Assembly (NCBI RefSeq): GCF_003574315.2
Contig: NZ_AP025739.1
Coordinates: forward strand, 3,596,001-3,660,000
Source of the DNA: Capsulimonas corticalis
Lineage (GTDB): Bacteria > Armatimonadota > Armatimonadia > Armatimonadales > Capsulimonadaceae
Direction of reading: 5' to 3'
DNA length: 64,000 bases
The translations under genes were made by a program, and so were the position numbers. The notes under the pieces are model-generated. The model ran no database searches and was not told where the DNA came from. It saw only the letters and a program-made list of their open reading frames with translations. Positions 27,501 through 35,240 of the stretch are shown here, piece after piece (the stretch's first letter is position 1; each line of letters opens with the position of its first letter).

Positions 27501-27914
27501 GATCGGCTGCGCGCTGGTGTCCTGCTTGAGAATGACGGGGCTGTCCGCCTGAGTCGGCAGGATCTTGCGCACGGCGTCGATCTTTTGCCGCAGGTCCGCC
27601 GCCGTCGCATCCAGATCCGTGCCGATATAGAGCTGACAGGTGATCGTCGAAACGCCTTGCTGCGACGTCGATGTGATCTCACGCAGGCCGCTGACGCCGG
27701 AGATCGAGTCTTCGATCGGTTTGGTGATCAGCGTCTCCATCTCCTGCGGGCTGGTGCCCGCATAGGTTGTAGAGACGGTGATGACGCCGAAGTCGACTTT
27801 CGGATTCAGCTCCGCGGGAAGTTTGGAGTAGCTGATCAGGCCCAGGATGACCAGGGCCAGGATCAGCATAATAATCGCGATCGGGCGATTGATCGCCAGT
27901 CGGGTGACACCCAT
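24519..27914 (-). CDS. RND multidrug efflux pump, inner-membrane subunit (HAE1/AcrB family)
   Basis: 1131 residues with the twelve-helix RND plan. TM1 is PIAIIMLILALVILGLISY, then the porter domain, then TM4 with the proton-relay Asp pair in IGVLVDDSIVVLE. The second half repeats it (GVIMLNGLAAKNAILMVDY). The C-terminus has an unusual Gly/Asn/Pro-rich cytoplasmic tail of about 70 residues. It is the fourth gene of the AbrB-TolC-HlyD-RND operon, 217 bp after the adaptor with repeat A2 in the gap. The pump exports hydrophobic drugs using the proton gradient. Substrate range is unknown. Confidence 0.95.
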   Translation of the reverse strand: MGVTRLAINRPIAIIMLILALVILGLISYSKLPAELNPKVDFGVITVSTTYAGTSPQEMETLITKPIEDSISGVSGLREITSTSQQGVSTITCQLYIGTDLDATAADLRQKIDAVRKILPTQADSPVILKQDTSAQPIMYLAMRGPHSSRDLRVLADNVIVERLQQAPDIASISVFGGDVREIRVGISRDRLAAYGVTVSQLASAIQAANANVAAGYIQKGNQYFSIRFLGQFASVPEIKNLQLSFPAQAGTPAAGTGSDANGTSNTRVIRLSDIATVEDTTAERTQESTVDGSDTVLLAIQKTSDGNTLKAITGIKKQLLEVQKIIPSDIEFIPTVDTSKQVKENLQDVVVSLGLGACLAILIVYLFLHNIRATLIVGLAIPTCVIATFLPISAMGFTLNSMTLLGLSLAIGVLVDDSIVVLENIVRHLSLGEDPITAAIRGRTEIGLAALTLTSVDLVVFVPISFMGGVIGEFFRSFGAAISISVLLSLLVSFTLTPMLASRWFKKGEALESDGKGQRGFKGWFNRGYKKFEHRYQGFLRVCLRHPWIVVGIGTGALVAVLVLVAPKLGFRFAPGQDQSLVQVSVEAPAGSSLAYTKRITDEIERRIKADDWMKGKIKYVLTSVGQSNSTGSGNTGTQYGNMQVSLFDKAAPLDKLPWAHHAEPLRDVDDTAVAARIREMTNDIPGAKIQANEVNGFGGGGAPLNIRITGSDTNQLLAATAAVEEEVAKGKGVYNVDSSYKASQPEVQIRLDRVRAANYGLSLSDVSNAVSATIQGDINAKYRDPADNEQYNIRVQLADLDRNNVYDVGQIPVGSQNGNVIKLSDVANLTYGVGPTRVDRLNRLREISVTAYLASGTQIGNVQQKVDPGIKKLFATGKFGATSYVWGGEAQSISEEGPYLLTAIALGVVLSYMLMAALFNNILYPLSVMLTLPQALVGALLILFITHTPLSLIAAIGVIMLNGLAAKNAILMVDYTNTLRGRGYRIVDALLTAAPTRLRPILMTSSAIIFSSLPTAMALGRGAGFRQPLAIVVVGGVFVSTVLTLIVIPCTYLLFDRFSDFVSRGSRRRHTPAGTDTPTAPPDGRNGSGHSDGNGNGKAKDVPGNGNGHTALPPTDTPLLRPNPAPPAV

Positions 27915-27972
27915 AATTGTTCTCCGTCTAGGACCGTACGGACGGTCGAGCCGCCACGAAAATTGGCAGGAT

Positions 27973-28122
27973 GGCCCTCACCCCCCCCGCCCCCTCTCCC
28001 AATTTTGGGAGAGGGGGAGTCAGAGGGATTTTTTTGATTTGGATCAAAGATCCAAATCTTAATCTCTTACTCCTAACCCTCTCCCCGAATGAAGAGAGTT
28101 GGCGAAGGGCCGGGTGAGAGCC
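27973..28122. repeat. Dispersed hairpin element A, copy 2
   Basis: It begins GGCCCTCACCCC and ends CCGGGTGAGAGCC, with the internal stem CTCTCCCAATTTTGGGAGAG as in copy 1 and a TTGGATC...GATCCAA stem. It fills the space between the adaptor and pump genes, an operon-internal position shared with copy 1. Confidence 0.78.
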
Positions 28123-28131
28123 TCTCGAATC

Positions 28132-29688
28132 TTACCGCTGCGACACCTTCGCGCCGCTGTCTCCGGCAGTGTCCAGAACCGCTAGCTTGTCGCCGTCTTT
28201 CAGGTTCTGCTGGCCGACCGTGATGATCTTTTCGCCGCCCTTGAGGCCGCTGGCGATCTCCGCGCGGTCCGGGGTGATGATCCCGACCGTAACCTTGCGG
28301 ATCTCCGCCTTATTTCCAGAACCGAGGATGACCACATGCTGTGACGGCGTCAGCGAGCTTGTGGTGACCGAGGCGTCGCTGCTGGCCGCGGCGTTCGTCC
28401 CGGAGTCCGGCACGAGGGCCGTGGTCGGGACGATCGGCACGGCGCGGGCGACATGGGTGACGACCTGGCCGCGCGCGAACATGCCGGGGCGCAGGATGTT
28501 GTCCGGGTTCGGTACGGTCACGCGCAGGCTGAAGCCGCGCTCTCCCGCGCTGGCGGCGGGATAGATCGCGGAGACTTTGCCCGCGAACGTCTTGCCCGCG
28601 AAGGCGTCCACCGTCACATTGACCGGCGTGCCGACATGCGTGTCGCTGAAGTCCGTTTCCGAGACCGTCGGCTGGTAGTAAACGGTCTTGACGTTGACGA
28701 TCCGCATCAGGCCCGAGCCCGGCGCGGCGATCTGTCCCGGCTCGGTGGAGCGGGAGGCGACGATACCGTCGATCGGCGCGTAGATCGACGCGTTTTGCAG
28801 CTGAACTTGATTGTATGTCAGCGTCGCCTTCGCCTGGGCGACTCCGGCCTGCGCCGCAACGATATCGTCGCGCCTGACGGCGACCAGCTGCTCGTTGGCG
28901 ATGGCGTTGTTGAGGTTATTCTGCTGCTGGCGCACTTTTTGCAGCTCCGCGGCGATGTCTTCCTGACGGCTGCCTTCCTGAACGAGCTTTAAAGCGGCGA
29001 CGGCGTTTTCGTACTGCGCCTTGTTGACGTCGTAAGTCGTCTGCGCGGTGTCCAGATCGGCCTTCGCGATGGCGCCCTGCGCGTAAAGGTTCTTGTTGCG
29101 GTTGAGCGTGACCAGCGAGTTGCTCATGTTGGCCTTAGCCAGCGTGACCGAACTCTCAGACTGAAGCACTTCCTGCGGGCGTGAGCCGCGCAGCGTCTTC
29201 AAATACGTCTGCTGCTCGGCGGCGACCTGGGCGCGGGCCTGGAGCACATTTTGCTTAGCCTGCGTCACTTGAATATTGTAATTGGTCTGCGCCTGCGACA
29301 CTTTGGAGATCGCCGACTGCACATTGGCTTCCTGCTGGCGGACATTAGCTTCCAGGTCCGTCGTGTCCTGGCGGACCATGAGCTGGCCCTTATGCACGTA
29401 ATCGCCCTCTCGGGCGAACACGGCGTCGACACGGCCGTTGGCCTTCGCCGAAAGCGTGACGTCCTGAAGCGCCGCCAGGCTGCCCGTGACCGGCACGGTC
29501 TGTTCGATCGTCCCGGTTTGAACCGTGATGGCCTCCACGGGGATCGCTCCGCCTTCGCCGCCGATGCCGGACGCATCTTTCTTCGCGGCGTCATCCGCCG
29601 GTTTTTTGCCGCAGCCGGCCACTCCCATGGCGCCGGCGGTGATGAGGAACGCCAGCGCCGCTGCCTGAATCCTTGTTCTACGCATCAT
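28132..29688 (-). CDS. RND efflux periplasmic adaptor (HlyD/MFP) lipoprotein
   Basis: Start at the first ATG of ATGATG (29688), with AGGAAG 5 nt upstream. The leader has a lipobox ending GVAGC, so the protein is a lipoprotein. It has lipoyl, long coiled-coil and beta-barrel segments: AKANGRVDAVFAREGDYVHKG, then helices rich in Gln and Ala (QQEANVQSAISKVSQAQ), then IYAPIDGIVASRSTEPGQ and the barrel. The hairpin is longer than in AcrA, which may match the long TolC partner. It lies 41 bp after tolC and before the pump gene. Confidence 0.94.
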   Translation of the reverse strand: MMRRTRIQAAALAFLITAGAMGVAGCGKKPADDAAKKDASGIGGEGGAIPVEAITVQTGTIEQTVPVTGSLAALQDVTLSAKANGRVDAVFAREGDYVHKGQLMVRQDTTDLEANVRQQEANVQSAISKVSQAQTNYNIQVTQAKQNVLQARAQVAAEQQTYLKTLRGSRPQEVLQSESSVTLAKANMSNSLVTLNRNKNLYAQGAIAKADLDTAQTTYDVNKAQYENAVAALKLVQEGSRQEDIAAELQKVRQQQNNLNNAIANEQLVAVRRDDIVAAQAGVAQAKATLTYNQVQLQNASIYAPIDGIVASRSTEPGQIAAPGSGLMRIVNVKTVYYQPTVSETDFSDTHVGTPVNVTVDAFAGKTFAGKVSAIYPAASAGERGFSLRVTVPNPDNILRPGMFARGQVVTHVARAVPIVPTTALVPDSGTNAAASSDASVTTSSLTPSQHVVILGSGNKAEIRKVTVGIITPDRAEIASGLKGGEKIITVGQQNLKDGDKLAVLDTAGDSGAKVSQR

Positions 29689-29729
29689 CGTGCTTCCTGT
29701 CCCTCGCATGGTGCTGTTTGTCCTCTCGT

Positions 29730-31598
29730 TCAACGTCCGCCCTCGGCGCGAATGAGCTGCGCGCGAGATGTCTGGTAGTCGTAAAATGCGCTGAGCTGAT
29801 CGTTCTCCGCCGTCACCAGCTGCGCCTGGGCGTTGGTGACTTCGATAAACGCGCTGATGCCGTTCTGGTAACGCACATTGGCGAGGCGCACGGCTTCCCG
29901 CGCTTGTGTTACGCCCTGTGCGGCGGAGGCAAGCCGCGATTTCGCGTTTTCGATATTCAAATACGCCTGCCGCACTTCGATCGCGACGTTTTGCTGCAGC
30001 TGCGACTTGGTGATCTTCTGGGTCTCCAGATCGATCTGAGCCGAGCGCACCTTGGATTTTGTCGTGCCGCCGTCATAGAGCGGAATGCCCAGGTCCGCCG
30101 CGATGCTGTAAGAGTCGCGCTTGCTGCCGGGGGAGGGAGTTCCCGCGTAGCCGGCCGTGCCTGTCAGGCTGAGCGAGGGCAGCAGCGTCGCGCCGGCGAG
30201 CTTGACGAGCTTTTCGGCGATCGTGATGTTGTTGCCCGCCTGGATCATCTCTGGGCGCTTGGCGTAAGCCGTCGCCGTGCTTTGCTGGAGATCGAATGTC
30301 TCCGTGGGGGCGGGGAGGCTGGCCGGATCGACCGCCGTGGCGGCGTCCGGAGGCGTTCCCAGCGCCGCGTTCAGGTTCGCCTGGTCGATATTGACCTGGT
30401 TCTGCGCTTTGTAAAGCGCCTGCTGCGCGCTGGAGAGCGTGGTCTCCGCCGTCAGCAGGTCGTATTGCGCCACTGTGCCCTGCGTGTATTTCGCCTGTGT
30501 GATCCGAACGTTTTCGGTATCGGCGGTCACCTGCTCCTGCTGAACCCGGACGTCTTCCTGATCGCGCAGCACGGTGAAGAACGCGGTTTTGACCGACAGC
30601 GCCACTTCATTGCTGACTCGGTCGAGATCAGTCTGGTAGAAGTCGCGTGTCCGCCGCAGCACATCCTCGGCCGCCGGCACGAGACGGAAGATATCGACGC
30701 CCTGCGTGACGCTCAGCCGCGCGCCATAGGTATTGTAATTGCCCTGGCTCCCATTGGTGGAGACCGTGCCGGTCCCCGTTCCCGTTCCCGTGCCGCCCGT
30801 GGTGTCTCTGGCGGTGGCCGCGGCGGCCTGAGTTTCATCGGACAGTCGCTTCAGAAGGTTGGGGGCTACGCCGCCGGCGCCCGTTCCGGTCCCGGTCGAA
30901 GTTCCGCCGCTGGATGTCCCATTGCTGGTTCCGCTGGTCGTCCCGCCGCCGACCCCCGTATTGACCGTGCCGCCGCCCGTGGCGGATGGGCTGGAGGATG
31001 AGGGGCTGGTGGTCGTGGCGCCGCTGGAGCTGGTCCCCGAGCCCGTCGCGTTGCCGCCGCCTCCGCCGCCGACAAATGTCTGCACCGAGCCGCCGCCCTG
31101 ATCCGTGATGGTCGGGATGGTTCCGCCGCCCGGGAGCGTGACGGATGAGCTGGAGCCGCCGGTCACGCCGCTGCCGTAGCCGCGCGTGCTGGACAGCGTA
31201 TCGCCGACATCGATCCTGACCGTGGGAAACGCCTGCGCCGTCGCCTGCGTGATCTGTTCTCCAGCCTTCTTATAGCGCTCGCGCGCCAGCAGCACCGAAG
31301 AGTTATTGGAAAGCGCCAGCGCGACCGCTTCGTCCAGCGTCATCAGTTTGACGCCGCTCGCCGAAGCCGTTGTCCCAGCGGCGGGCGCCGCCGTCGTGGG
31401 AGCCGCTGCGATTGGCGTGGGCATGACCGGAGCCGGTGTTTCGGGAGTGGCGGCCCCGGCGGCGGGGGCCGTCACGGTCGGGGCAGGCGCCGCCGCCTGC
31501 GAGAACGCGGGCGATGCGCCCGCGGCCAGAGAAGTGAACGCAAGGGAGAGAGCGGGGGCGATACGCCGCCCGTAACGGACCGTAACTTGAGGCTTCAC
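29730..31598 (-). CDS. TolC-like outer-membrane efflux protein with extracellular low-complexity insertion
   Basis: GTG start at 31598, overlapping the AbrB-type gene by 4 bp. Signal peptide residues 1-34, then a Pro/Ala/Thr-rich linker to about residue 80. The OEP fold is visible from MTLDEAVALALSNNSSVLLA. Between the first two beta strands (ending FPTVRIDVGD and resuming YGARLSVTQG) there is a Gly/Ser/Thr-rich insertion of about 150 residues (about 139-288). In TolC topology that position is an extracellular loop. The second half is normal (NIEVRQAYLNIENAKSRL-like helices). The pump exports through this channel. Confidence 0.92.
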   Translation of the reverse strand: MKPQVTVRYGRRIAPALSLAFTSLAAGASPAFSQAAAPAPTVTAPAAGAATPETPAPVMPTPIAAAPTTAAPAAGTTASASGVKLMTLDEAVALALSNNSSVLLARERYKKAGEQITQATAQAFPTVRIDVGDTLSSTRGYGSGVTGGSSSSVTLPGGGTIPTITDQGGGSVQTFVGGGGGGNATGSGTSSSGATTTSPSSSSPSATGGGTVNTGVGGGTTSGTSNGTSSGGTSTGTGTGAGGVAPNLLKRLSDETQAAAATARDTTGGTGTGTGTGTVSTNGSQGNYNTYGARLSVTQGVDIFRLVPAAEDVLRRTRDFYQTDLDRVSNEVALSVKTAFFTVLRDQEDVRVQQEQVTADTENVRITQAKYTQGTVAQYDLLTAETTLSSAQQALYKAQNQVNIDQANLNAALGTPPDAATAVDPASLPAPTETFDLQQSTATAYAKRPEMIQAGNNITIAEKLVKLAGATLLPSLSLTGTAGYAGTPSPGSKRDSYSIAADLGIPLYDGGTTKSKVRSAQIDLETQKITKSQLQQNVAIEVRQAYLNIENAKSRLASAAQGVTQAREAVRLANVRYQNGISAFIEVTNAQAQLVTAENDQLSAFYDYQTSRAQLIRAEGGR

Positions 31599-31876
31599 GC
31601 GGCTTTTTCCTCCGGAGTGCTGTCGTTGGATTCTTTTTCGATGTTCTGAAGCCCCTCCAGGAACATCGTCATAAATTCTCGGATATCGTCGATCTTGCAG
31701 AGCACGAGCCCTTTATCGTCCGGGGTGCCCATGATCAGCAGTTTGTCGCCGGTCTCGATCTGGAATCGCTTGCGGGCGTCGGCGGGAATTACGATCTGCC
31801 CGCGCTCGCCGACGGTCGCCGACCCGTAGAAATGCTCTTCAAACCGATGCGGTTTCCTGCGCTTCTCATCACTCAT
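31595..31876 (-). CDS. AbrB/SpoVT-type DNA-binding regulator
   Basis: 93 residues with the swapped-hairpin signature VGERGQIVIPADARKRFQIETGDKL (given in parts: VGERGQIVIPADARKRF, then IETGDKLLIMG). A C-terminal acidic helix (REFMTMFLEGLQNIEKE) follows. The family binds DNA as dimers or tetramers and often acts in transition-state control. As first gene of the efflux operon, overlapping tolC by 4 bp, it probably participates in autoregulation. It lies directly downstream of a promoter that has its own palindrome. Confidence 0.9.
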   Translation of the reverse strand: MSDEKRRKPHRFEEHFYGSATVGERGQIVIPADARKRFQIETGDKLLIMGTPDDKGLVLCKIDDIREFMTMFLEGLQNIEKESNDSTPEEKAA

Positions 31877-31934
31877 AAGTCAATATTCATCCCTTGATTG
31901 TCAAAATCATACAAATCACACACTTCTGAATAGT

Positions 31935-31963
31935 ATTATGATCAAAGGGTGACACTCTGTCAA
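31935..31963 (-). promoter_or_regulatory. Promoter of the AbrB-TolC-HlyD-RND operon, with 13-bp operator
   Basis: On the minus strand TTGACA (31958-31963) and CATAAT (31935-31940) are 17 bp apart. TGACACTCTGTCA (31950-31962) is a perfect inverted repeat that overlaps the -35. It matches the palindrome TGACATCGTGTCA in front of the TetR gene at 46016, suggesting a shared repressor. Confidence 0.75.
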
Positions 31964-32055
31964 TAGTTTTATGAATGTAAGTCGCCTTTAACCGCAGATC
32001 GTTCCGATCAGTAGGAGAATTAGGCCGATCCGGAACGCCTGCCATTCCAACGCTC

Positions 32056-32700
32056 CTAACCGGGGGTTTGCGGGCTCCCGATCCACTGGCGGGCGAGCTT
32101 CGCAACGGCTGTAAAGTCCGTGTCGTCCAGACGGTAGACCGCTTGCGTCATCAATCCCCGGAACATGGCCGTCAGCAGGGACGCCGCAGCTTCCGGATCC
32201 GTGCTCGCGGGAATGCTTCCATCCACGTGGCCGGCGGCGATCAAACTGCTGAGACGAGATCGCCACCCGCTTTCGATTTCAATCATCATCTGATGGATCG
32301 CCGCGTCGCGATGGGCGCGGGTGGTGATTTCGGTGAGAACAACGCATATCTCCGAATGATCTTTGACTCTGTACTCCATGTTGGCGACCATCGCCTGCAG
32401 TTGATCCGCCGCGCTCATCCGCACATTATTGGCGATCGGCGCGTTCGAGGAAATGAATTGCTGCAAGATATGCTCGATGACTCCCCGAATGAGATCTTCC
32501 TTTTCCGGGAAATAGTAATGCAGCGTCGCGATGTTCACGCCGGCGGCGGCGGCGATGTCACGCACGCGCAGGCCCTCAAAACCCTTTTCCGCAATCAAGC
32601 GGCACGCCGCGCCCACCAGCTCGCGGCGGCGCTTGTCGCCGCGCGATTCTTGTCGCGCGGAGCGTTCGCAAGTGCAGTCGTCCAAAATTTGACGCTCCAA
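32056..32700 (-). CDS. TetR-family regulator upstream of the efflux operon
   Basis: The HTH lies near residues 25-70 (RRRELVGAACRLIAEKG, then VRDIAAAAGVNIATLHYYFPEKEDL). The C-terminal helical domain has a C-terminal QAVYRLDDTDF segment. A Cys pair near the N-terminus (DDCTCERS) is unusual. The gene is 179 bp upstream of the AbrB-led operon on the same strand and has two palindromic operators in its promoter. Its own palindromes differ from the operon palindrome, so self-repression is clearer than repression of the pump. Confidence 0.92.
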   Translation of the reverse strand: MERQILDDCTCERSARQESRGDKRRRELVGAACRLIAEKGFEGLRVRDIAAAAGVNIATLHYYFPEKEDLIRGVIEHILQQFISSNAPIANNVRMSAADQLQAMVANMEYRVKDHSEICVVLTEITTRAHRDAAIHQMMIEIESGWRSRLSSLIAAGHVDGSIPASTDPEAAASLLTAMFRGLMTQAVYRLDDTDFTAVAKLARQWIGSPQTPG

Positions 32701-32757
32701 TCAAGTGATTGATTGAATATGCCACGTATTAGAACTCTTTGTCAAGCAGTTGCTTGA
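32698..32757 (-). promoter_or_regulatory. TetR promoter with two related operators
   Basis: Minus-strand -35 TTGACA (32740-32745) and -10 CATATT (32716-32721) are 18 bp apart. Operator 1, TCAAGCAGTTGCTTGA (32742-32757), is a perfect palindrome over the -35. Operator 2, CAATCAA-GTGA-TTGATTG (32698-32715), follows the -10. The 16-bp cores agree at 12 of 16 positions, so they are likely targets of the same TetR protein. Confidence 0.72.
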
Positions 32758-32916
32758 AAAACTGGTATTCTCTCGATCGATACGGAAAGCTCCATCCACT
32801 ATGTCGCCAAATCGTGAAGAAATTCTGAAAGAGTTTTTCGGAATTTTTTCTGGAGCGCCCGCTGAAATTCTCGAAACGGTGTAAAATTACGGAACTAAGC
32901 GTCTTGCCCGAGGGTT

Positions 32917-33732
32917 ATGATTGCGAATGGGAGCATCAAAGACGTGTTTCGTCATCTGCGTGAAGATATACAAACAATTCGACTGAAGGACCCGGCGGCG
33001 ACGTCGCTGGCCGAGGTTCTGACGTACGCCGGTTTCTGGGCGATTTTCTATCATCGGATCGCGCATCGCTTTTACAAACGAAATTGGCGCTTTCCAGCGC
33101 GCGCGATCTCTCAGTGGAGCCGATTTCTCACGAACATCGAGATCCATCCGGGGGCGACGATCGGCAAGCGTTTCTTTATCGATCACGGCGCGGGCGTCGT
33201 GATCGGGGAAACGGCGGTCATCGGCGACGATGTCTTGATGTACCACCAGGTGACTCTGGGCGGAACATCGCTGGAGAAGACCAAGCGCCATCCGACGATC
33301 GGAAACAATGTGCTGCTGGGCATGGGCGCGAAGGTGCTCGGAAACATCACCGTGAGCGACGGCGCGCGCATCGGCGCGAATGCGGTCGTGACGCGGGATG
33401 TGCCGCCCAATACGAGCGTTGTCGGCGTGCCGGGGCGAATCCTGATTCAGGATGGGCAGCACATTTCGGAGCGGTCGATCGCGCAGGTCATGGATCAGGC
33501 GCTTGGCAACGCCGATCCGATGGGGGAGATTATCCGCCGCGCGCTGCACGAGATCGAAGACCTTAAGTGCCGTATCGAAGCGGCGGAGGAAGATCTGCAT
33601 CCGGAGCGGATCTTGACTCGGCTGCAGGACAGCGCTCGGGAGAAATCCCTCGCGGACGAGTTTGAAGAGATGCTTAACGCCGACACCTTCACCCCGAACC
33701 GGCGCGAAAATGTGGCGGGCGAGGGGATCTAG
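32917..33732 (+). CDS. cysE: Serine O-acetyltransferase
   Basis: This enzyme makes O-acetylserine from serine and acetyl-CoA, the first step of cysteine synthesis. The left-handed beta-helix is clear: [30 protein letters not shown] (in parts: [17 protein letters not shown], then VIGETAVIG), HQVTLGGTS with the catalytic His, and [15 protein letters not shown]. It has a C-terminal extension of about 70 charged residues ([15 protein letters not shown]), longer than in short EpsC-type enzymes. It abuts the LD-carboxypeptidase gene with no gap. Confidence 0.93.
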   Translation: MIANGSIKDVFRHLREDIQTIRLKDPAATSLAEVLTYAGFWAIFYHRIAHRFYKRNWRFPARAISQWSRFLTNIEIHPGATIGKRFFIDHGAGVVIGETAVIGDDVLMYHQVTLGGTSLEKTKRHPTIGNNVLLGMGAKVLGNITVSDGARIGANAVVTRDVPPNTSVVGVPGRILIQDGQHISERSIAQVMDQALGNADPMGEIIRRALHEIEDLKCRIEAAEEDLHPERILTRLQDSAREKSLADEFEEMLNADTFTPNRRENVAGEGI

Positions 33733-34650
33733 TTGCGCAAGCCGAAGCCTTTGCCGCCGGGCGGCGTGATCGGAATCGTCAGCCCCGCCAGTCCATCGGA
33801 CGCCGAAGGGCTGCGCTCGGGAATGGCGGTTTTGGAAGCGTATGGTTTCCGCCCGAAGCTTATGCCGCACGCGCTGGACCGCCATGGTCACGCGGCCGGG
33901 CTTGATGAAGACCGCGCGGCCGATTTCATGGCCGCCTATGCGGACCCGGAGATCGATCTTGTGTGGTGCGCGCGCGGCGGTTCGGCGTCGCTCCGGCTCT
34001 GGCCGCATCTGGACTGGTCTGCCCTCGCGGCGCTGCCGCCCAAGCTGGTCGTCGGGTACTCCGACATCACTTCCCTGCAAATTCCGCTCACTCAGCGCGC
34101 CCACATCCCCGCGATCCACGGTCAGATGGTCTTCGAGCTGGCCCTGCGCACGCCGGAGCCGCTGCTGCAATGGCTGCTGGGATTGCTCCAGTCGTCAGAG
34201 CCCGCCGGCCTTGTCCCTGCGATTGCGTCCGACACGCTTGTTCCCGGCGTGACCGAAGGCGCTCTCTGCGGCGGCTGCCTGTCGCTCGTCCGCGCCACGC
34301 TCGGCACGCCGTATCAGATCGACGCGACCGACAAATTGCTCTTGATGGAAGATATCGGGGAGAAGCCCTGGGGGATCGAGCGTGACCTCGTCCATCTGCG
34401 CGAGGCGGGGGTGCTGGAGACGGCCGCCGGGTTTATCGTCGGCGAAGCGACGGATACGGACGATACGCAGACGCTGCCGATGCGCCGGATCTGGGCGGAC
34501 ATTTTAGAGCCTTACGGCAAGCCCACCGTGCTGGGATTCCCCTTCGGACACGTCGCCCAAAACTACGCGCTGCCGCTCGGCTGCCGCGCCCGCCTCGACG
34601 CCGGGGCGCGAAGCTTGACGATTCTGGAATCCGCTGTCCATAATGGGTAG
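33733..34650 (+). CDS. LD-carboxypeptidase, peptidase family S66
   Basis: The TTG start at 33733 directly follows the cysE stop. Motifs of S66: IVSPASPSD, the nucleophile Ser in VGYSDITSLQ, the Glu in LLMEDIGEKPWGIERDL, and the His in FPFGHVAQNYALPLG. These enzymes remove D-Ala from murein tetrapeptides in recycling (LdcA) or act on related substrates. There is no signal peptide, so a cytoplasmic recycling role is likely. It is in an operon with cysE by spacing only. Confidence 0.9.
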   Translation: MRKPKPLPPGGVIGIVSPASPSDAEGLRSGMAVLEAYGFRPKLMPHALDRHGHAAGLDEDRAADFMAAYADPEIDLVWCARGGSASLRLWPHLDWSALAALPPKLVVGYSDITSLQIPLTQRAHIPAIHGQMVFELALRTPEPLLQWLLGLLQSSEPAGLVPAIASDTLVPGVTEGALCGGCLSLVRATLGTPYQIDATDKLLLMEDIGEKPWGIERDLVHLREAGVLETAAGFIVGEATDTDDTQTLPMRRIWADILEPYGKPTVLGFPFGHVAQNYALPLGCRARLDAGARSLTILESAVHNG

Positions 34651-34758
34651 TTCGACCTCTTCGGCGCCGGAACTTTTGCACGTGTCCTTGCGCTGAATCC
34701 GTTATCAACGCCGCGCGGCGCGCCCGCCGCCCGCATTCTGATCAAAGGACACAATTTC

Positions 34759-35079
34759 ATGAAATTCGCCAAGATCTCCGCTATCGTCGCCCTGATCGCC
34801 ACCGTCGGCGTATCCGCATTCGCCCAAAAGCCCAACCCGGTTACCACAAAGCCCGCCGCGCCCTCCTCCGCGACCGTCAAGAGCTACACCCGCAAAACCA
34901 AGACCGGCAAAGTTGTTACGGTCAAGGGTTACACTCGCAAGCCGAAGCTGACCACAACGGCCCCGAAGACCATCGCCGTGAAGGGGTATACGCGCAAAAC
35001 CAAGGGCGGAAAAGTCATCACCGTGAAGGGCTACACCCGCAAGGCCCCGGTCAAGAAGACCGCCGCGCCGAAGATGTAG
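34759..35079 (+). CDS. Secreted basic repeat protein, VKGYTRK motif
   Basis: 106 residues. Signal peptide MKFAKISAIVALIATVGVSAFA. The mature chain is very basic and contains four copies of V-K-x-Y-T-R-K, at about residues 40-46, 56-62, 74-80 and 91-97, the first and third followed by a TK-x-G-K-V-x-T spacer. Related VRGYTRKDG-type motifs occur in uncharacterised exported proteins elsewhere. The highly positive charge suggests binding to polyanions such as nucleic acid, teichoic-like polymers or acidic polysaccharide. Element A3 starts 6 bp past the stop. Confidence 0.75.
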   Translation: MKFAKISAIVALIATVGVSAFAQKPNPVTTKPAAPSSATVKSYTRKTKTGKVVTVKGYTRKPKLTTTAPKTIAVKGYTRKTKGGKVITVKGYTRKAPVKKTAAPKM

Positions 35080-35084
35080 GATTG

Positions 35085-35238
35085 GGCCCTCACCCCCCAG
35101 CCCCCTCTCCCAATTTTGGGAGAGGGGGAGTCAGAGGGAGTTAGCATTTAAGTCATAAGATCTTTTGGATCTTTGATCCAACTCTTAACCCTCGCCCAGA
35201 CCTTTGGGAGAGGGTGGCCCGGAGGGTCGGGTGAGAGC
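35085..35238. repeat. Dispersed hairpin element A, copy 3
   Basis: Starts GGCCCTCACCC and ends TCGGGTGAGAGC. It has the internal stem CTCTCCCAATTTTGGGAGAG and TTGGATCTTTGATCCAA, as in copies 1 and 2. It lies between convergent genes and overlaps neither. Confidence 0.78.
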
Positions 35239-35240
35239 TC

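Noticed and set aside
30700-31190. TolC insertion as a frameshift or assembly artefact
   Set aside because: The frame stays open through the insertion, codons vary and the fold resumes in frame. It cannot be fully excluded without reads.
3250-35238. Element A copies as a CRISPR array
   Set aside because: Copies are far apart, self-complementary and have no regular spacers. No cas genes are present.
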